27,749 nt of DNA from an uncultured Peptococcaceae bacterium (GTDB lineage Bacteria; Bacillota; Peptococcia; Peptococcales; Peptococcaceae). Made by a program: the position numbers and the translations under genes. The stretch is taken from NCBI GenBank assembly GCA_900552455.1, contig URZX01000027.1, positions 1 to 27,749 of the forward strand. The letters run 5' to 3'. The notes under the pieces are model-generated. The model was not told the DNA's origin. It made no database searches and saw nothing but the letters and a program-made list of their open reading frames with translations. This document shows positions 1 through 7,408 of the stretch, in pieces. Within the stretch, counting starts at the first letter, position 1; each line of letters opens with the position of its first letter.

Positions 1-85
1 GTAGGCTCGATTTTTGTTATTTCGAGTATCTACTCTATGGGGAGCATATCAGATCGGCAAACGGCTCTTTGCTTTTGTAAATTCC

Positions 86-229
86 TTATTCAGCTATGGT
101 TTCAACAACGGCTGCCGGAGTGGTTCCAGCATCGCTGTAGCGCGCGTCGAGTTGACGGTCGCCCCAAACACTGACGGCCATCGCAGCGATGGCAGCAACG
201 ATAACAATGGTGGTTTTGATTTTTTTCAT
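86..229 (-). CDS. 47-residue signal-peptide or single-pass membrane miniprotein, function unknown
   Basis: Reading the minus strand from the ATG at 229 gives a 47-residue protein ending in TAA at 86-88. A good ribosome binding site (AGGAGGC) lies just upstream. The N-terminus is MKKIK followed by about 17 hydrophobic Ile/Val/Ala residues, typical of a signal peptide or membrane anchor. The short tail is polar and ends VVETIAE. No Cys of a lipobox is visible, so it is either an uncleaved anchor or a small exported peptide. No family is recognised. No partner gene is visible on its downstream side, because the window ends there. The strong SD and clean signal-like N-terminus are the reasons for calling it despite its size. 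Confidence 0.6.
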   Translation of the reverse strand: MKKIKTTIVIVAAIAAMAVSVWGDRQLDARYSDAGTTPAAVVETIAE

Positions 230-639
230 GAATGCCTCCTAAAAAATCTGGGGGTATAGAGATTAAAAGAAAACTCCTGTTGTCATAATGATATTACCAC
301 ATCGTTGCCAGTTTGTCATCTTTTTTCGATCAAAAAACTCAATACCTGAAACCCAACCAAGTTTGCAGGCGTGCACTGCAACAGGCCTTTTGTTTCCATA
401 TAGTGGACGATGCGCGATCGTATTCTGAACTTTCTCGTCGCTTTTCATCGACTTTTACGCGTATCTTCATCTTTCCCCGCTCTTCTGTGTGATCCACTTT
501 CATTTTTTAATTACCACATCATGATATTGTGTTTTTCGATATTATATCTTTTGCTGCTCGTTATCCGACCGTTCCATTGTGTCAACGACACCATTTTCTC
601 AGCGAGCGCGCTTTCTGCTGTCCGCTGGTACTCGTGCTG
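230..639. other. Intergenic stretch with no supported gene
   Basis: This roughly 400-base gap separates the divergent miniprotein and ogt genes. Open frames on both strands here (for example 263-448 minus and 410-751 plus) have no ribosome binding site and no recognisable protein sequence. It probably holds the promoters of both genes; only the ogt-side -10 element is convincing. Confidence 0.4.
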
Positions 640-648
640 TGCTACAAT
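640..648 (+). promoter_or_regulatory. Extended -10 promoter element for ogt
   Basis: TGC followed by TACAAT (643-648) matches an extended -10 element, 33 bases upstream of the ogt ATG. No good -35 hexamer is seen at the expected distance. Confidence 0.4.
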
Positions 649-681
649 ATTGATATCATATTTTTCAAAGGAGGGCGCAAC

Positions 682-1212
682 ATGCATTATTTTACGACCT
701 ACACCTCGCCCCTTGGCGAGATCCTGCTCGCCAGCGACGACGAAGGATTGACCCATCTCGCTTTCGACGGGCAGAAATATTTTCCAGCGCTGACGAACGC
801 GCAGAAAATGCCGTCGCATCCCATTCTCATCAGCGCGCAGCGCTGGCTTGACAGCTATTTCGCTGGTGAAAATCCAGAGCTCACACCGCCTCTCCACGCC
901 AGCGGCAGCAATTTTCAGCGCGCTGTCTGGCAACTGCTCCTCGCCATTCCCTACGGCGAAACGACAACCTATGGCGCCATTGCTCAGGAAATCGCGCGTC
1001 TGCAACAGCGCTCACGCATGTCTGCGCAGGCTGTCGGCGGCGCCGTCGGCCACAATCCCATCGGCATCATCGTGCCCTGCCACCGCGTCGTCGGCGCTAG
1101 CGGCAGTCTCACCGGCTACGCCGGCGGCCTCGATAAAAAGATCGCCCTGCTAAAACTGGAAGGCGTGGAAATGTCCCGTTTCTTCGTGCCAAAGAAAGGC
1201 ACAGCCTTGTGA
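682..1212 (+). CDS. ogt: Methylated-DNA--protein-cysteine S-methyltransferase (copy 1)
   Basis: 176 residues, the usual size for Ogt/AGT proteins. It should repair O6-alkylguanine by irreversible transfer of the alkyl group to its own cysteine. The active-site motif PCHRVVG is present with Cys133, preceded by the helix-turn-helix region (IPYGETTTYG, then SAQAVGGAVGHNP) and followed by GSLTGYAGG. The start at 682 is chosen because AAAGGAGGG lies at the right spacing; an in-frame upstream Met at 529 has no such signal and would add an unrelated extension. A bidirectional terminator follows, so it is probably monocistronic. A second, clearly related Ogt is encoded at 8105-8638, and both proteins end in KKGTAL. 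Confidence 0.95.
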   Translation: MHYFTTYTSPLGEILLASDDEGLTHLAFDGQKYFPALTNAQKMPSHPILISAQRWLDSYFAGENPELTPPLHASGSNFQRAVWQLLLAIPYGETTTYGAIAQEIARLQQRSRMSAQAVGGAVGHNPIGIIVPCHRVVGASGSLTGYAGGLDKKIALLKLEGVEMSRFFVPKKGTAL

Positions 1213-1218
1213 GCAAAA

Positions 1219-1250
1219 AACGCTCAGCAACCAATCGGCTGCTGAGCGTT
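1219..1250. terminator. Bidirectional hairpin terminator after ogt
   Basis: An 11-bp stem (AACGCTCAGCA / TGCTGAGCGTT) lies just after the ogt stop. It has A-run and T-run flanks, so it could stop transcription from either side. Confidence 0.7.
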
Positions 1251-1328
1251 TCCACTTACTCGTTTACTTGTGTGCTAACATACACGTTAACTTACGTGTT
1301 CTCAGTATAACATGTTCCTGCTGACAAT

Positions 1329-1363
1329 GCAAAAGGCGCTTCGGTTTCCCGAGCGCCTTTTGC
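1329..1363. terminator. Second strong hairpin between ogt and helD
   Basis: A perfect 12-bp stem (GCAAAAGGCGCT / AGCGCCTTTTGC) with an 11-base loop. A/T-rich stem ends supply the U tract on either strand. It insulates helD from upstream transcription. Confidence 0.6.
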
Positions 1364-1402
1364 ACATCTATTATACCACACTCTGTCCGCTGCGAACAAG
1401 AC

Positions 1403-1431
1403 TGGTCACCTGCGGAAAAATGCGGTACACT
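1403..1431 (+). promoter_or_regulatory. Sigma-A-type promoter for helD
   Basis: TGGTCA (1403-1408) and TACACT (1426-1431) are separated by exactly 17 bases and placed 32 bases before the helD ATG. Confidence 0.5.
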
Positions 1432-1462
1432 GAGGCAAGAAATCTACAAGGAGGCGCAGACG

Positions 1463-3643
1463 ATGAACGACAACGATCAGGAACAGGAACGAATGAAAGA
1501 AGAAGCATATCTTGCGCAGGTGTTGGCAGAAACGGATCGCCAGATCGCCCAGGCGGAGGATCAGCTGGCGCGCCGCGAAGCGGAAATGATGAGCGTTCAG
1601 CGCGATGTTTTTGAAGACGGCGCACGCAGCGGCGGCAGTCTTTCCAGCGCCGACGGATTTGAATCGCTTGTCGAGCTGAATCAGAGCATGGTGGCGCTGA
1701 CGAACATGGCGGTCACGCAGGACAACCTCGCGAAAAAAGCTGCGCGTCTCAAAGCGCTGCGGCCATCGCCATATTTTGGTCGCATTGATTTTCTCTTTGA
1801 TGGTGAGAAAAAGCCTGAGCCGCTCTACATTGGTCGCACGGCTCTTTTAGAAGAAGGCACGGCAGAAAATCTGATCATCGACTGGCGTTCGCCGATCGCC
1901 AGCGTATTCTACCGATTTTTGCTTGGCGACGCGTATTACGACGCGCCTGCCGGGCGCATCAAGGGAAAGGTTACGCGCAAGCGTCAGTACGAGATCACCG
2001 AAAGTCAGCTCCAATATTTCTTCGATACAGACATGACAGTGAGCGACGGCATCCTCAAGGCGCTGCTCTCGCAAAACACAACGCCACAAATGCGCGCCAT
2101 TGTGGAAACGATCCAGTGCGATCAGGATCTGATCATTCGCAATCTCGACGCGGATCTTCTGATGATCCAGGGCGTTGCAGGCAGTGGAAAAACCGCGATC
2201 GCCCTGCACCGCGCAGCTTTTCTTATGTACGAAGGGCTGGCGAACAAGCTGGCCTCGACGGACATCCTCATCCTCTCACCAAACCGTACCTTCTCGAGCT
2301 ACATCGCAGGTGTCTTGCCAGAGCTGGGCGAGGATAATGTGCGCACGCTGACTTTCGACGAGCTTCTGCACGATATCCTCGGCGACGATATGCGCATCGA
2401 AGCGCAGCACAGTTTTCTGGAGCGCGCCATTGGTTCGAGCCAGAAAGTGTTCGTCAATCAATGCCTGACGTTCAAAACGAGCGAGGCCTTTCGCCAGACC
2501 CTCGATCGTTTTGCAGAGGACATTCCACAGCATTACATCAATTACCACGACATCCGCTTTGCCGGACGTCTGCTTGTGAGCAAGCGTGAGCTGGAAGAGC
2601 GCGTGCGCGACCGCGACGACCTGTTGCTTGGTACGCGGCTCGATCATGTGGAAAGTCGTGTACTTGATGGGCTCAGCGGACTATCAAAAGAAAAACGCGC
2701 CGCCGCCCAGGAAAAGCTCGCCCACTTCACCCATCTCAATTTGCCTGCGCTCTACAGCCGTCTCTGGCAGGAAGATCGCTATTTTGATCCAGCCGGGCTG
2801 CCGGACAATTTCGCCGCGATCCGTCGCCGCACCCTGTCCGCTCTCGAAAACGGCCGCATTGGATTTGACGACGCCATTTGTCTGCTCTATCTCCATCTCA
2901 AGCTCTATGGCAACCGCGCCTGGCGCCGCATCCGCCAGGTGATCATCGACGAAGCGCAGGATTACACGCCGCTGCAATTCGAGATTTTTCACCAGCTTTT
3001 TCCAAATGCCAAACTCACCATCCTCGGCGATATCAACCAGCGTCTGACGCAAAGCGCTGACGCTGCGCTCTACGACCATATCGCCGCCATTTTCGACAAA
3101 GAAAACAGCCTGCGCTACACGCTCACGAAAAGCTTCCGCTGCTCCAGCGAGATTCTCGCATTCGCCCTGAACTTTCTTGACGAGGCGCCGCAGGTCGAAG
3201 CCTTCAACCGTCACGGCGACGCTGTGCGCTGTCAGGCTTTCAGTGATCACAGCGCTTGGCTTTCCGGTCTCGTGCAGGAGATCGACAGCTGTCGCTCGAA
3301 AAATTATGGCAGCATCTGCCTGATCACCAAAACCGAATCCGCTGCCCAATCGCTCTACAGCGAGCTCAAAACCCGCACCGACGTACACCAGCTGCGTCTG
3401 CAGAACGAAGATCTTCAAGGCACGCTGATCGTCCCCGTGGCGCTCACGAAAGGCCTCGAATTCGATGCTGTGATCCTTGCCGATGCCGACGCAAACACTT
3501 ACCACGACGACGCCGATCGCAACCTGCTCTATATCACAGCCACCCGCGCCCTGCATCGTCTCAGCATTTTCTGTGAAGGGACTCTTTCTCCGCTCATTCC
3601 CATCCATTTGCAGGCGTCTTTGTGCTATACTGATAGAAAATGA
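1463..3643 (+). CDS. helD: HelD-family superfamily-1 helicase-like ATPase (RNA polymerase recycling factor)
   Basis: 726 residues, typical of HelD. The N-terminal ~100 residues are charged and helical, as in the coiled-coil arm that enters the RNA polymerase secondary channel in known HelD proteins. They are followed by the family signature around residues 105-150 (RIDFLFDG, then IGRTAL, then IIDWRSPIASVFYRF). Walker A is GVAGSGKT at 237-244 and the Walker B/motif II is VIIDEAQDYTP near 493. The C-terminal UvrD-like motif LTKGLEFDAVILADAD and the YITATRAL motif are present. By analogy with Bacillus HelD it would release stalled RNA polymerase using ATP. The start has a good AAGGAGG site. The MBL gene follows 17 bases after the stop, so the two may be cotranscribed. 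Confidence 0.9.
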   Translation: MNDNDQEQERMKEEAYLAQVLAETDRQIAQAEDQLARREAEMMSVQRDVFEDGARSGGSLSSADGFESLVELNQSMVALTNMAVTQDNLAKKAARLKALRPSPYFGRIDFLFDGEKKPEPLYIGRTALLEEGTAENLIIDWRSPIASVFYRFLLGDAYYDAPAGRIKGKVTRKRQYEITESQLQYFFDTDMTVSDGILKALLSQNTTPQMRAIVETIQCDQDLIIRNLDADLLMIQGVAGSGKTAIALHRAAFLMYEGLANKLASTDILILSPNRTFSSYIAGVLPELGEDNVRTLTFDELLHDILGDDMRIEAQHSFLERAIGSSQKVFVNQCLTFKTSEAFRQTLDRFAEDIPQHYINYHDIRFAGRLLVSKRELEERVRDRDDLLLGTRLDHVESRVLDGLSGLSKEKRAAAQEKLAHFTHLNLPALYSRLWQEDRYFDPAGLPDNFAAIRRRTLSALENGRIGFDDAICLLYLHLKLYGNRAWRRIRQVIIDEAQDYTPLQFEIFHQLFPNAKLTILGDINQRLTQSADAALYDHIAAIFDKENSLRYTLTKSFRCSSEILAFALNFLDEAPQVEAFNRHGDAVRCQAFSDHSAWLSGLVQEIDSCRSKNYGSICLITKTESAAQSLYSELKTRTDVHQLRLQNEDLQGTLIVPVALTKGLEFDAVILADADANTYHDDADRNLLYITATRALHRLSIFCEGTLSPLIPIHLQASLCYTDRK
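3623..3631 (+). promoter_or_regulatory. Possible extended -10 element inside the helD 3' end
   Basis: TGC followed by TATACT (3626-3631) lies 30 bases upstream of the MBL-fold gene start, within the last codons of helD. It could give that gene an independent promoter. No well-spaced -35 is seen. Confidence 0.35.
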
Positions 3644-3660
3644 AAAAAGGAGGATTCTCC

Positions 3661-4539
3661 ATGTACGAACTCATCCAGGTCGCGCCGCACACCTATTACA
3701 TCCAAAGTCCGGCAAAGATCGGCGTCGTTGAGACCAGCGACGGCCATGTCGTGCTCATCGACAGCGGCAACGACAAGGAAGCTGGCCGCAAAGTGCGCCA
3801 GCATCTCGACCGCCAGGGCTGGACGCTTGACGCTATTTACAACACCCACTCCAACGCCGACCACATCGGCGGCAACGCTTATCTCGCCAAACAGACCGAC
3901 TGCGCCCTCTACGCGCCAGGCATCGAGGCCGCATTTACTCAGCACCCGATCCTCGAACCGGCGCTGCTCTACGGCGGCTATCCGATGAAGGCGCTGCGCC
4001 ACAAGTTTCTTCTCGCCCAAGAAAGCAACGCCCAGCCGCTGACGCCAGAACATCTTCCTGCTGGCTTTGAGCTGATCCCGCTGCCGGGTCATTTCTTCGA
4101 CATGGTTGGTCTGCGCACGCCAGACGATGTCGTCTTTCTCGCCGACTGCCTATCCAGCCAGGCGACCCTCGACAAATACCAGATCAGCTATGTTTACGAC
4201 GTCGCCGCTTATCTCGACACCCTCGAGCACGTTAAAGAAATGCACGCTGCACTTTTCGTGCCTGCTCATGCCGACGCCACCGACAACATCGCGCCGCTGG
4301 CGCAATACAACATCGACAAGGTGAACGAGATCGCCGGGCACATACTGGATTTCTGCGCCGCGCCGCACACCTTCGAGGAAGTTTTACAGCACCTTTTCAC
4401 CAGCTACGACCTCGCCATGACTTTCGAGCAATACGCCCTCGTCGGCAGCACCGTGCGCAATTATCTCAGCTGGTTGCTCGATAGCGAAAACCTTTCCGCC
4501 AACTTCTCCGACAACCGTCTGCTTTGGCAGCGGGTGTAA
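3661..4539 (+). CDS. MBL-fold metallo-hydrolase with Asn in the first metal motif
   Basis: 292 residues. The N-terminal ~210 residues have the metallo-beta-lactamase fold layout. The motif is HSNADH at 63-68, where the canonical family has HxHxDH, so the second His is replaced by Asn65. Other likely ligands are present: His144 (LPGHFFD), Asp162 (FLADCLS) and His203 (PAHAD). The C-terminal ~80 residues look like a helical winged-helix-type extension. The substrate is unknown; glyoxalase-II-like or other small-ester hydrolysis is possible. The start at 3661 is favoured over an in-frame ATG at 3640, because AAAAAAGGAGG would then lie inside the coding region and is ideally spaced from 3661. The cdd-like gene follows after 14 bases, so the two form an operon. 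Confidence 0.85.
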   Translation: MYELIQVAPHTYYIQSPAKIGVVETSDGHVVLIDSGNDKEAGRKVRQHLDRQGWTLDAIYNTHSNADHIGGNAYLAKQTDCALYAPGIEAAFTQHPILEPALLYGGYPMKALRHKFLLAQESNAQPLTPEHLPAGFELIPLPGHFFDMVGLRTPDDVVFLADCLSSQATLDKYQISYVYDVAAYLDTLEHVKEMHAALFVPAHADATDNIAPLAQYNIDKVNEIAGHILDFCAAPHTFEEVLQHLFTSYDLAMTFEQYALVGSTVRNYLSWLLDSENLSANFSDNRLLWQRV

Positions 4540-4553
4540 GAAAGGAGCACGCC

Positions 4554-4955
4554 ATGCTTCCACTCACCCCTGACGATCATGCCCTCATCGCTCAAGCGCG
4601 CGACGCCATTCGCCGCAATTATGATAGCGTCCACGAAAACCACACCGTCGGCGCCGCTGTGCGCTGTGCCGACGGCAGCATTTTCTGCGGCGTCAACGTC
4701 TACGCCATCCACGGCGCCTGCGCCGAACAAGTCGCCCTCGGTACCGCCATCACCGCTGGCCAGCGCGATTTCACCACCATCGTCGCTGTGCGCGGCGAAA
4801 ACGGCGAGGAAATCATCCCGCCCTGCGGCAACTGCCGCCAGATCCTCTCCGACTACGCACCGGACTGCGCCGTCATTATAGACGCCGACGGCACGCTCGT
4901 GAAAATACTGGCGCGTGAATTGCTGCCCTTTGCTTATCATTCAGAAGACGCTTAA
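4554..4955 (+). CDS. Cytidine-deaminase-fold protein, closest in pattern to blasticidin S deaminase
   Basis: 133 residues. The zinc site uses three cysteines, Cys56 in CAE (56-58) plus PCGNC with Cys91 and Cys94, and Glu58 is the catalytic proton shuttle. This layout, with NVY just upstream, LGTA after the CAE motif and a RELLP motif near the C-terminus, recalls fungal blasticidin S deaminase (Cys54, Glu56, Cys88, Cys91 in Aspergillus) as much as housekeeping Cdd. It may deaminate cytidine/deoxycytidine for pyrimidine salvage, or a cytosine-nucleoside antibiotic. The start at 4554 follows AAAGGAG; an in-frame ATG at 4524 overlaps the upstream gene and has no SD. It sits 14 bases after the MBL gene and is followed by a terminator. 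Confidence 0.85.
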   Translation: MLPLTPDDHALIAQARDAIRRNYDSVHENHTVGAAVRCADGSIFCGVNVYAIHGACAEQVALGTAITAGQRDFTTIVAVRGENGEEIIPPCGNCRQILSDYAPDCAVIIDADGTLVKILARELLPFAYHSEDA

Positions 4956-4958
4956 ACA

Positions 4959-4991
4959 AACCGCGACGGTCCGCTCAGGATTGTCGCGGTT
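4959..4991 (+). terminator. Rho-independent terminator after the deaminase gene
   Basis: A 9-bp GC-rich stem (AACCGCGAC / GTCGCGGTT) begins 4 bases after the stop and is followed by a short T-rich run. Confidence 0.7.
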
Positions 4992-5009
4992 GTATTTTCG
5001 CGGCCAGAG

Positions 5010-5038
5010 TTGAACGCGACGCATTTTGCGCGTATAAT
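5010..5038 (+). promoter_or_regulatory. Near-consensus sigma-A promoter for the tandem GNAT gene
   Basis: TTGAAC (5010-5015) and TATAAT (5033-5038) are spaced by exactly 17 bases. They lie 32 bases before the ATG at 5071. Confidence 0.8.
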
Positions 5039-5070
5039 TAAATTATTATCTCTCAGGAAGGAGCCATTCC

Positions 5071-6153
5071 ATGATCACATTCCGCAAAGCCACGCCAGGC
5101 GACCTCGACGCGCTCCTGGCGCTCTACGACCGCGTGTTCACCGCCGAAGAAGCAGGGCTCACAAGCGTCGGCTGGGTGCGCGGCATTTACCCAACGCGCC
5201 AGACCCTCGAGGATGCGCTTTTGCGCGACGATCTTTTTCTCGAGGAAGCCGACGACGCGCTCGTTGGCGCGGCGGTGTTCAACAAACTACAGAGCGACTA
5301 TTACGCACCAGCGCCCTGGCAGATCGATGCGCGTCCTGACGAAGTGATGGTCATGCACACCTTCGCCATTGATCCCACGTTTCGTCGCCGGGGCTACGCC
5401 CGCGCCATGCTGGATTTTTACGAACGCCACGCACGCAAAGAGGGCTGCCGCACACTGCGCATCGACACCAACGAACGCAACAGCGGCGCCCTCGCCCTCT
5501 ATGCAAGCGCCGGCTTCCAGCGTATCACGATCCATCCGCACTGCTTCGAAGGACTGCCGGAGATCCGTTTGCAGCTTCTCGAAAAAGTGCTCGCATCCCA
5601 ACCAACAAAGGAGCATTCCGCCATGACCGTTACCTTTCGCAAAGCCACTGCCGCCGATCTCGACGCTGTAAGCACCATTTACGACCACATCCATACCGAA
5701 GAGGAAGCCGGCCGCACCACCATCGGCTGGGTGCGCGATATCTATCCAACCCGCGCCACCGCCGAAGCTGCGCTCGACCGCGGCGATCTTTTCGTGGAGG
5801 AGCAGAACGGCGCCGTCGTCGGCACCGCCATCCTCAATCATCTGCAGGGCGACGAATACACCGACGCTCCGTGGCAAATCGCAGCCGACGACGACCACGT
5901 GCTCGTCATGCACACCCTCGTCATCGATCCAGCCGCCAAAGGCCACGGCCTCGGCACCGCTTTTGCTCAGTTCTACGAGCGCACCGCTCGCGAGAAAGGC
6001 TGCACCGCCCTGCGCATCGATACCAATGCGCGCAACATTCCTGCACGCACCCTCTATAATAAACTCGGCTATCGCGAAGTCACCATTGTGCCCTGCCAGT
6101 TCAACGGCATCGACGGCGTCGAGCTCGTGCTTTTGGAGAAAGCGGTGGAGTAA
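5071..6153 (+). CDS. Tandem-duplicated GNAT N-acetyltransferase (two fused domains)
   Basis: 360 residues made of two homologous GNAT domains, about 1-172 and 185-360. Matching landmarks occur in both: FRKAT near the start, GWVR.IYPTR, APWQI, VMHT..IDP, and an acetyl-CoA pyrophosphate loop (RRRGYA at 105-110; KGHGLG around 290-295). Each also has a LRIDTN strand and an LLEK ending. The junction (residues 180-185) reads TKEHSAM and is encoded by DNA containing AAAGGAG ten bases before an ATG at 5623, so it looks like the ribosome binding site and start codon of a formerly separate second gene. The substrate is unknown. Translation starts at 5071 after AGGAAGGAG. The gene has its own near-consensus promoter. 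Confidence 0.9.
   Translation: MITFRKATPGDLDALLALYDRVFTAEEAGLTSVGWVRGIYPTRQTLEDALLRDDLFLEEADDALVGAAVFNKLQSDYYAPAPWQIDARPDEVMVMHTFAIDPTFRRRGYARAMLDFYERHARKEGCRTLRIDTNERNSGALALYASAGFQRITIHPHCFEGLPEIRLQLLEKVLASQPTKEHSAMTVTFRKATAADLDAVSTIYDHIHTEEEAGRTTIGWVRDIYPTRATAEAALDRGDLFVEEQNGAVVGTAILNHLQGDEYTDAPWQIAADDDHVLVMHTLVIDPAAKGHGLGTAFAQFYERTAREKGCTALRIDTNARNIPARTLYNKLGYREVTIVPCQFNGIDGVELVLLEKAVE
5608..5625 (+). promoter_or_regulatory. Internal ribosome-binding-site-like sequence at the GNAT domain junction
   Basis: AAAGGAG (5608-5614 region) followed by ATG at 5623 resembles the real start at 5071, including the shared CATTCC element. It could be a relic of an ancestral intergenic region or still allow separate production of the second domain. 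Confidence 0.5.
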
Positions 6154-6188
6154 AAGAAGCCAAGATCATTTCAAATGGTTCAAGAAGA

Positions 6189-6217
6189 TTGAACTATATC
6201 TCAGCAACTTGTATAAT
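6189..6217 (+). promoter_or_regulatory. Near-consensus promoter of the toxin-antitoxin operon
   Basis: TTGAAC (6189-6194) and TATAAT (6212-6217) have 17-base spacing, 44 bases before the antitoxin ATG. It is overlapped downstream by a palindrome. Confidence 0.8.
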
Positions 6218-6220
6218 AAT

Positions 6221-6246
6221 ACTAAGAAAAACTAAGAAATCTTAGT
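6221..6246. promoter_or_regulatory. Palindromic operator candidate for toxin-antitoxin autoregulation
   Basis: ACTAAGA AA TCTTAGT (6231-6246) is a perfect 7-bp inverted repeat. An extra half-site ACTAAG lies at 6221-6226, exactly 10 bp (one helical turn) upstream. The array starts 4 bases after the -10 hexamer and ends just before the SD, where a repressor would block transcription initiation. Confidence 0.6.
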
Positions 6247-6260
6247 AAGGAGGTCATTTT

Positions 6261-6482
6261 ATGTTGATTGCTGTAAACGGCCACTATGATGGTTCTCAGA
6301 TCGTTATTGATGAAGATGTGAAAATGACCACCGGTCAAAAAGTCATCATCACACTTTTAGACGAACAAAATAAAACACACAGCAAGCCTGATTTAAAACA
6401 ATATATGGGTCGCGGTGAAAAACTGTTCCACACAGATGCTCAAGATTATGTTAAAGGATTACGCAACGATGACCGAGTATAA
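6261..6482 (+). CDS. Probable antitoxin of a PIN-domain toxin-antitoxin pair
   Basis: 73 residues with a good AAGGAGG site. Residues 1-35 form a beta-rich segment (DGSQIVIDEDVKMTTGQKV), like the AbrB-like or DUF104-type N-termini of small antitoxins. The remainder is charged and probably disordered, as toxin-neutralising tails often are. The reading frame overlaps the PIN toxin start by 14 bases, the usual translational coupling of such pairs. Base composition is noticeably more AT-rich than the upstream genes, suggesting acquisition. The assignment rests mainly on gene order and size; the exact antitoxin family is uncertain. Confidence 0.7.
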   Translation: MLIAVNGHYDGSQIVIDEDVKMTTGQKVIITLLDEQNKTHSKPDLKQYMGRGEKLFHTDAQDYVKGLRNDDRV

Positions 6483-6903
6483 AAAAGTATTTCTTGATAC
6501 TACACCACTCATTTACTTTCTCGACGATGACATTCATTTTGGGCTCAAAACACGTCAGATTTTCGAAGAGATTCTGTATAACGATCGACTTTTATTAACA
6601 TCTGTGTTGACCTGTATGGAATATCTAGTTCATCCATATCGCACAAATAATCAGGCGAAAATCAAAGCATGCGCGGATTTTCTGAACGATTGTCACATCC
6701 CTGTCCTGTCAATTAATCTCGAAATTGCTACAAGAGCAGCGCAAATTCGCGCTGCTTACAAGGACTTCAAATCATTGGATGCATTACAACTGGCAACCGC
6801 TTGTGTATATGGATGCGACGCTTTTCTCACAAACGACAAGCAGCTCCGACAATTCTGTGAAATTCACTGCCTCACCATCGACGATTGGCTTACAGAAAGA
6901 TAA
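6469..6903 (+). CDS. PIN-domain ribonuclease toxin (VapC-like)
   Basis: 144 residues, the normal length of VapC-type toxins. The acidic metal-binding residues expected in PIN domains are visible: Asp10 (FLDTTPLIYF), Glu51 (CMEYLV), Asp104 (SLDALQLAT) and Asp123 (FLTND). Proteins of this type cleave RNA, often tRNA or rRNA, when the antitoxin is degraded. The start ATG at 6469 lies within the antitoxin coding sequence (14-base overlap). An upstream in-frame ATG at 6415 would give a non-homologous extension and is rejected. A strong terminator follows 10 bases after the stop. Confidence 0.88.
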   Translation: MTEYKKVFLDTTPLIYFLDDDIHFGLKTRQIFEEILYNDRLLLTSVLTCMEYLVHPYRTNNQAKIKACADFLNDCHIPVLSINLEIATRAAQIRAAYKDFKSLDALQLATACVYGCDAFLTNDKQLRQFCEIHCLTIDDWLTER

Positions 6904-6913
6904 TATTATGCAG

Positions 6914-6960
6914 AACTCCCCCGTAAAGAAGAACAGTTCTTCGCCACGGGGGAGTTTTTT
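6914..6960 (+). terminator. Rho-independent terminator after the PIN toxin gene
   Basis: An 11-bp outer stem (AACTCCCCCGT / ACGGGGGAGTT) carries a second nested hairpin (GAAGAAC / GTTCTTC) and ends in a run of six T. Confidence 0.85.
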
Positions 6961-6967
6961 CGCTGGA

Positions 6968-7390
6968 TCAATCAGTTGTTTTTCTATTTGGTTTTCTTTT
7001 TATCATTAGTAATTTGATAAAGTCACCAAACAAGGTGTCATCCTTTGGTTCAAACATGATCCATTTGCCATCGTGATAGGTTTGCGCACCATCATAAGCC
7101 GAGCGACATTCTTCAGAAAAATCCTGCCGCTCCACTTCAAATTTTTGCCGTTCGCTCTTTCCCAAAATGACCATGAAGCCCACGCAATTTTCTCTCGCAT
7201 AAAGTGCACACAACGTTTTTCCGCCACGACGATATTTGTATTCATAAGTCCATGCCTTTCCGCCAGAATTCCACAAATGTTCCATATCATATTTTTCATC
7301 GATCAGCAGGCACAGCTGCGCCCATAAATCATACAAAGATTGTCCCAATAAAGCAACCATTGCTTTTTCATCAGGAATTTGTTCCAGCAT
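6968..7390 (-). CDS. DUF3788-family protein
   Basis: 140 residues matching the DUF3788 pattern as I recall it: an N-terminal LWAQLCLLIDEKYDMEHLWNS-type helix, a K.WTYEYKYRRGGKTLCALY strand region, GFMVILGK, and a late W.MFE motif. Such proteins are often found near AraC regulators and GNATs in Firmicutes; the biochemical role is unknown. The start at 7390 is preceded by AGGGGG at suitable spacing. It lies 18 bases downstream of the GNAT gene on the same strand, so the two are probably cotranscribed. Confidence 0.75.
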   Translation of the reverse strand: MLEQIPDEKAMVALLGQSLYDLWAQLCLLIDEKYDMEHLWNSGGKAWTYEYKYRRGGKTLCALYARENCVGFMVILGKSERQKFEVERQDFSEECRSAYDGAQTYHDGKWIMFEPKDDTLFGDFIKLLMIKRKPNRKTTD

Positions 7391-7408
7391 ATTAAGCCCC
7401 CTAAAATT

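Noticed and set aside
263..448. Minus-strand 61-codon frame
   Set aside because: No ribosome binding site, no recognisable features, lies in a divergent promoter region.
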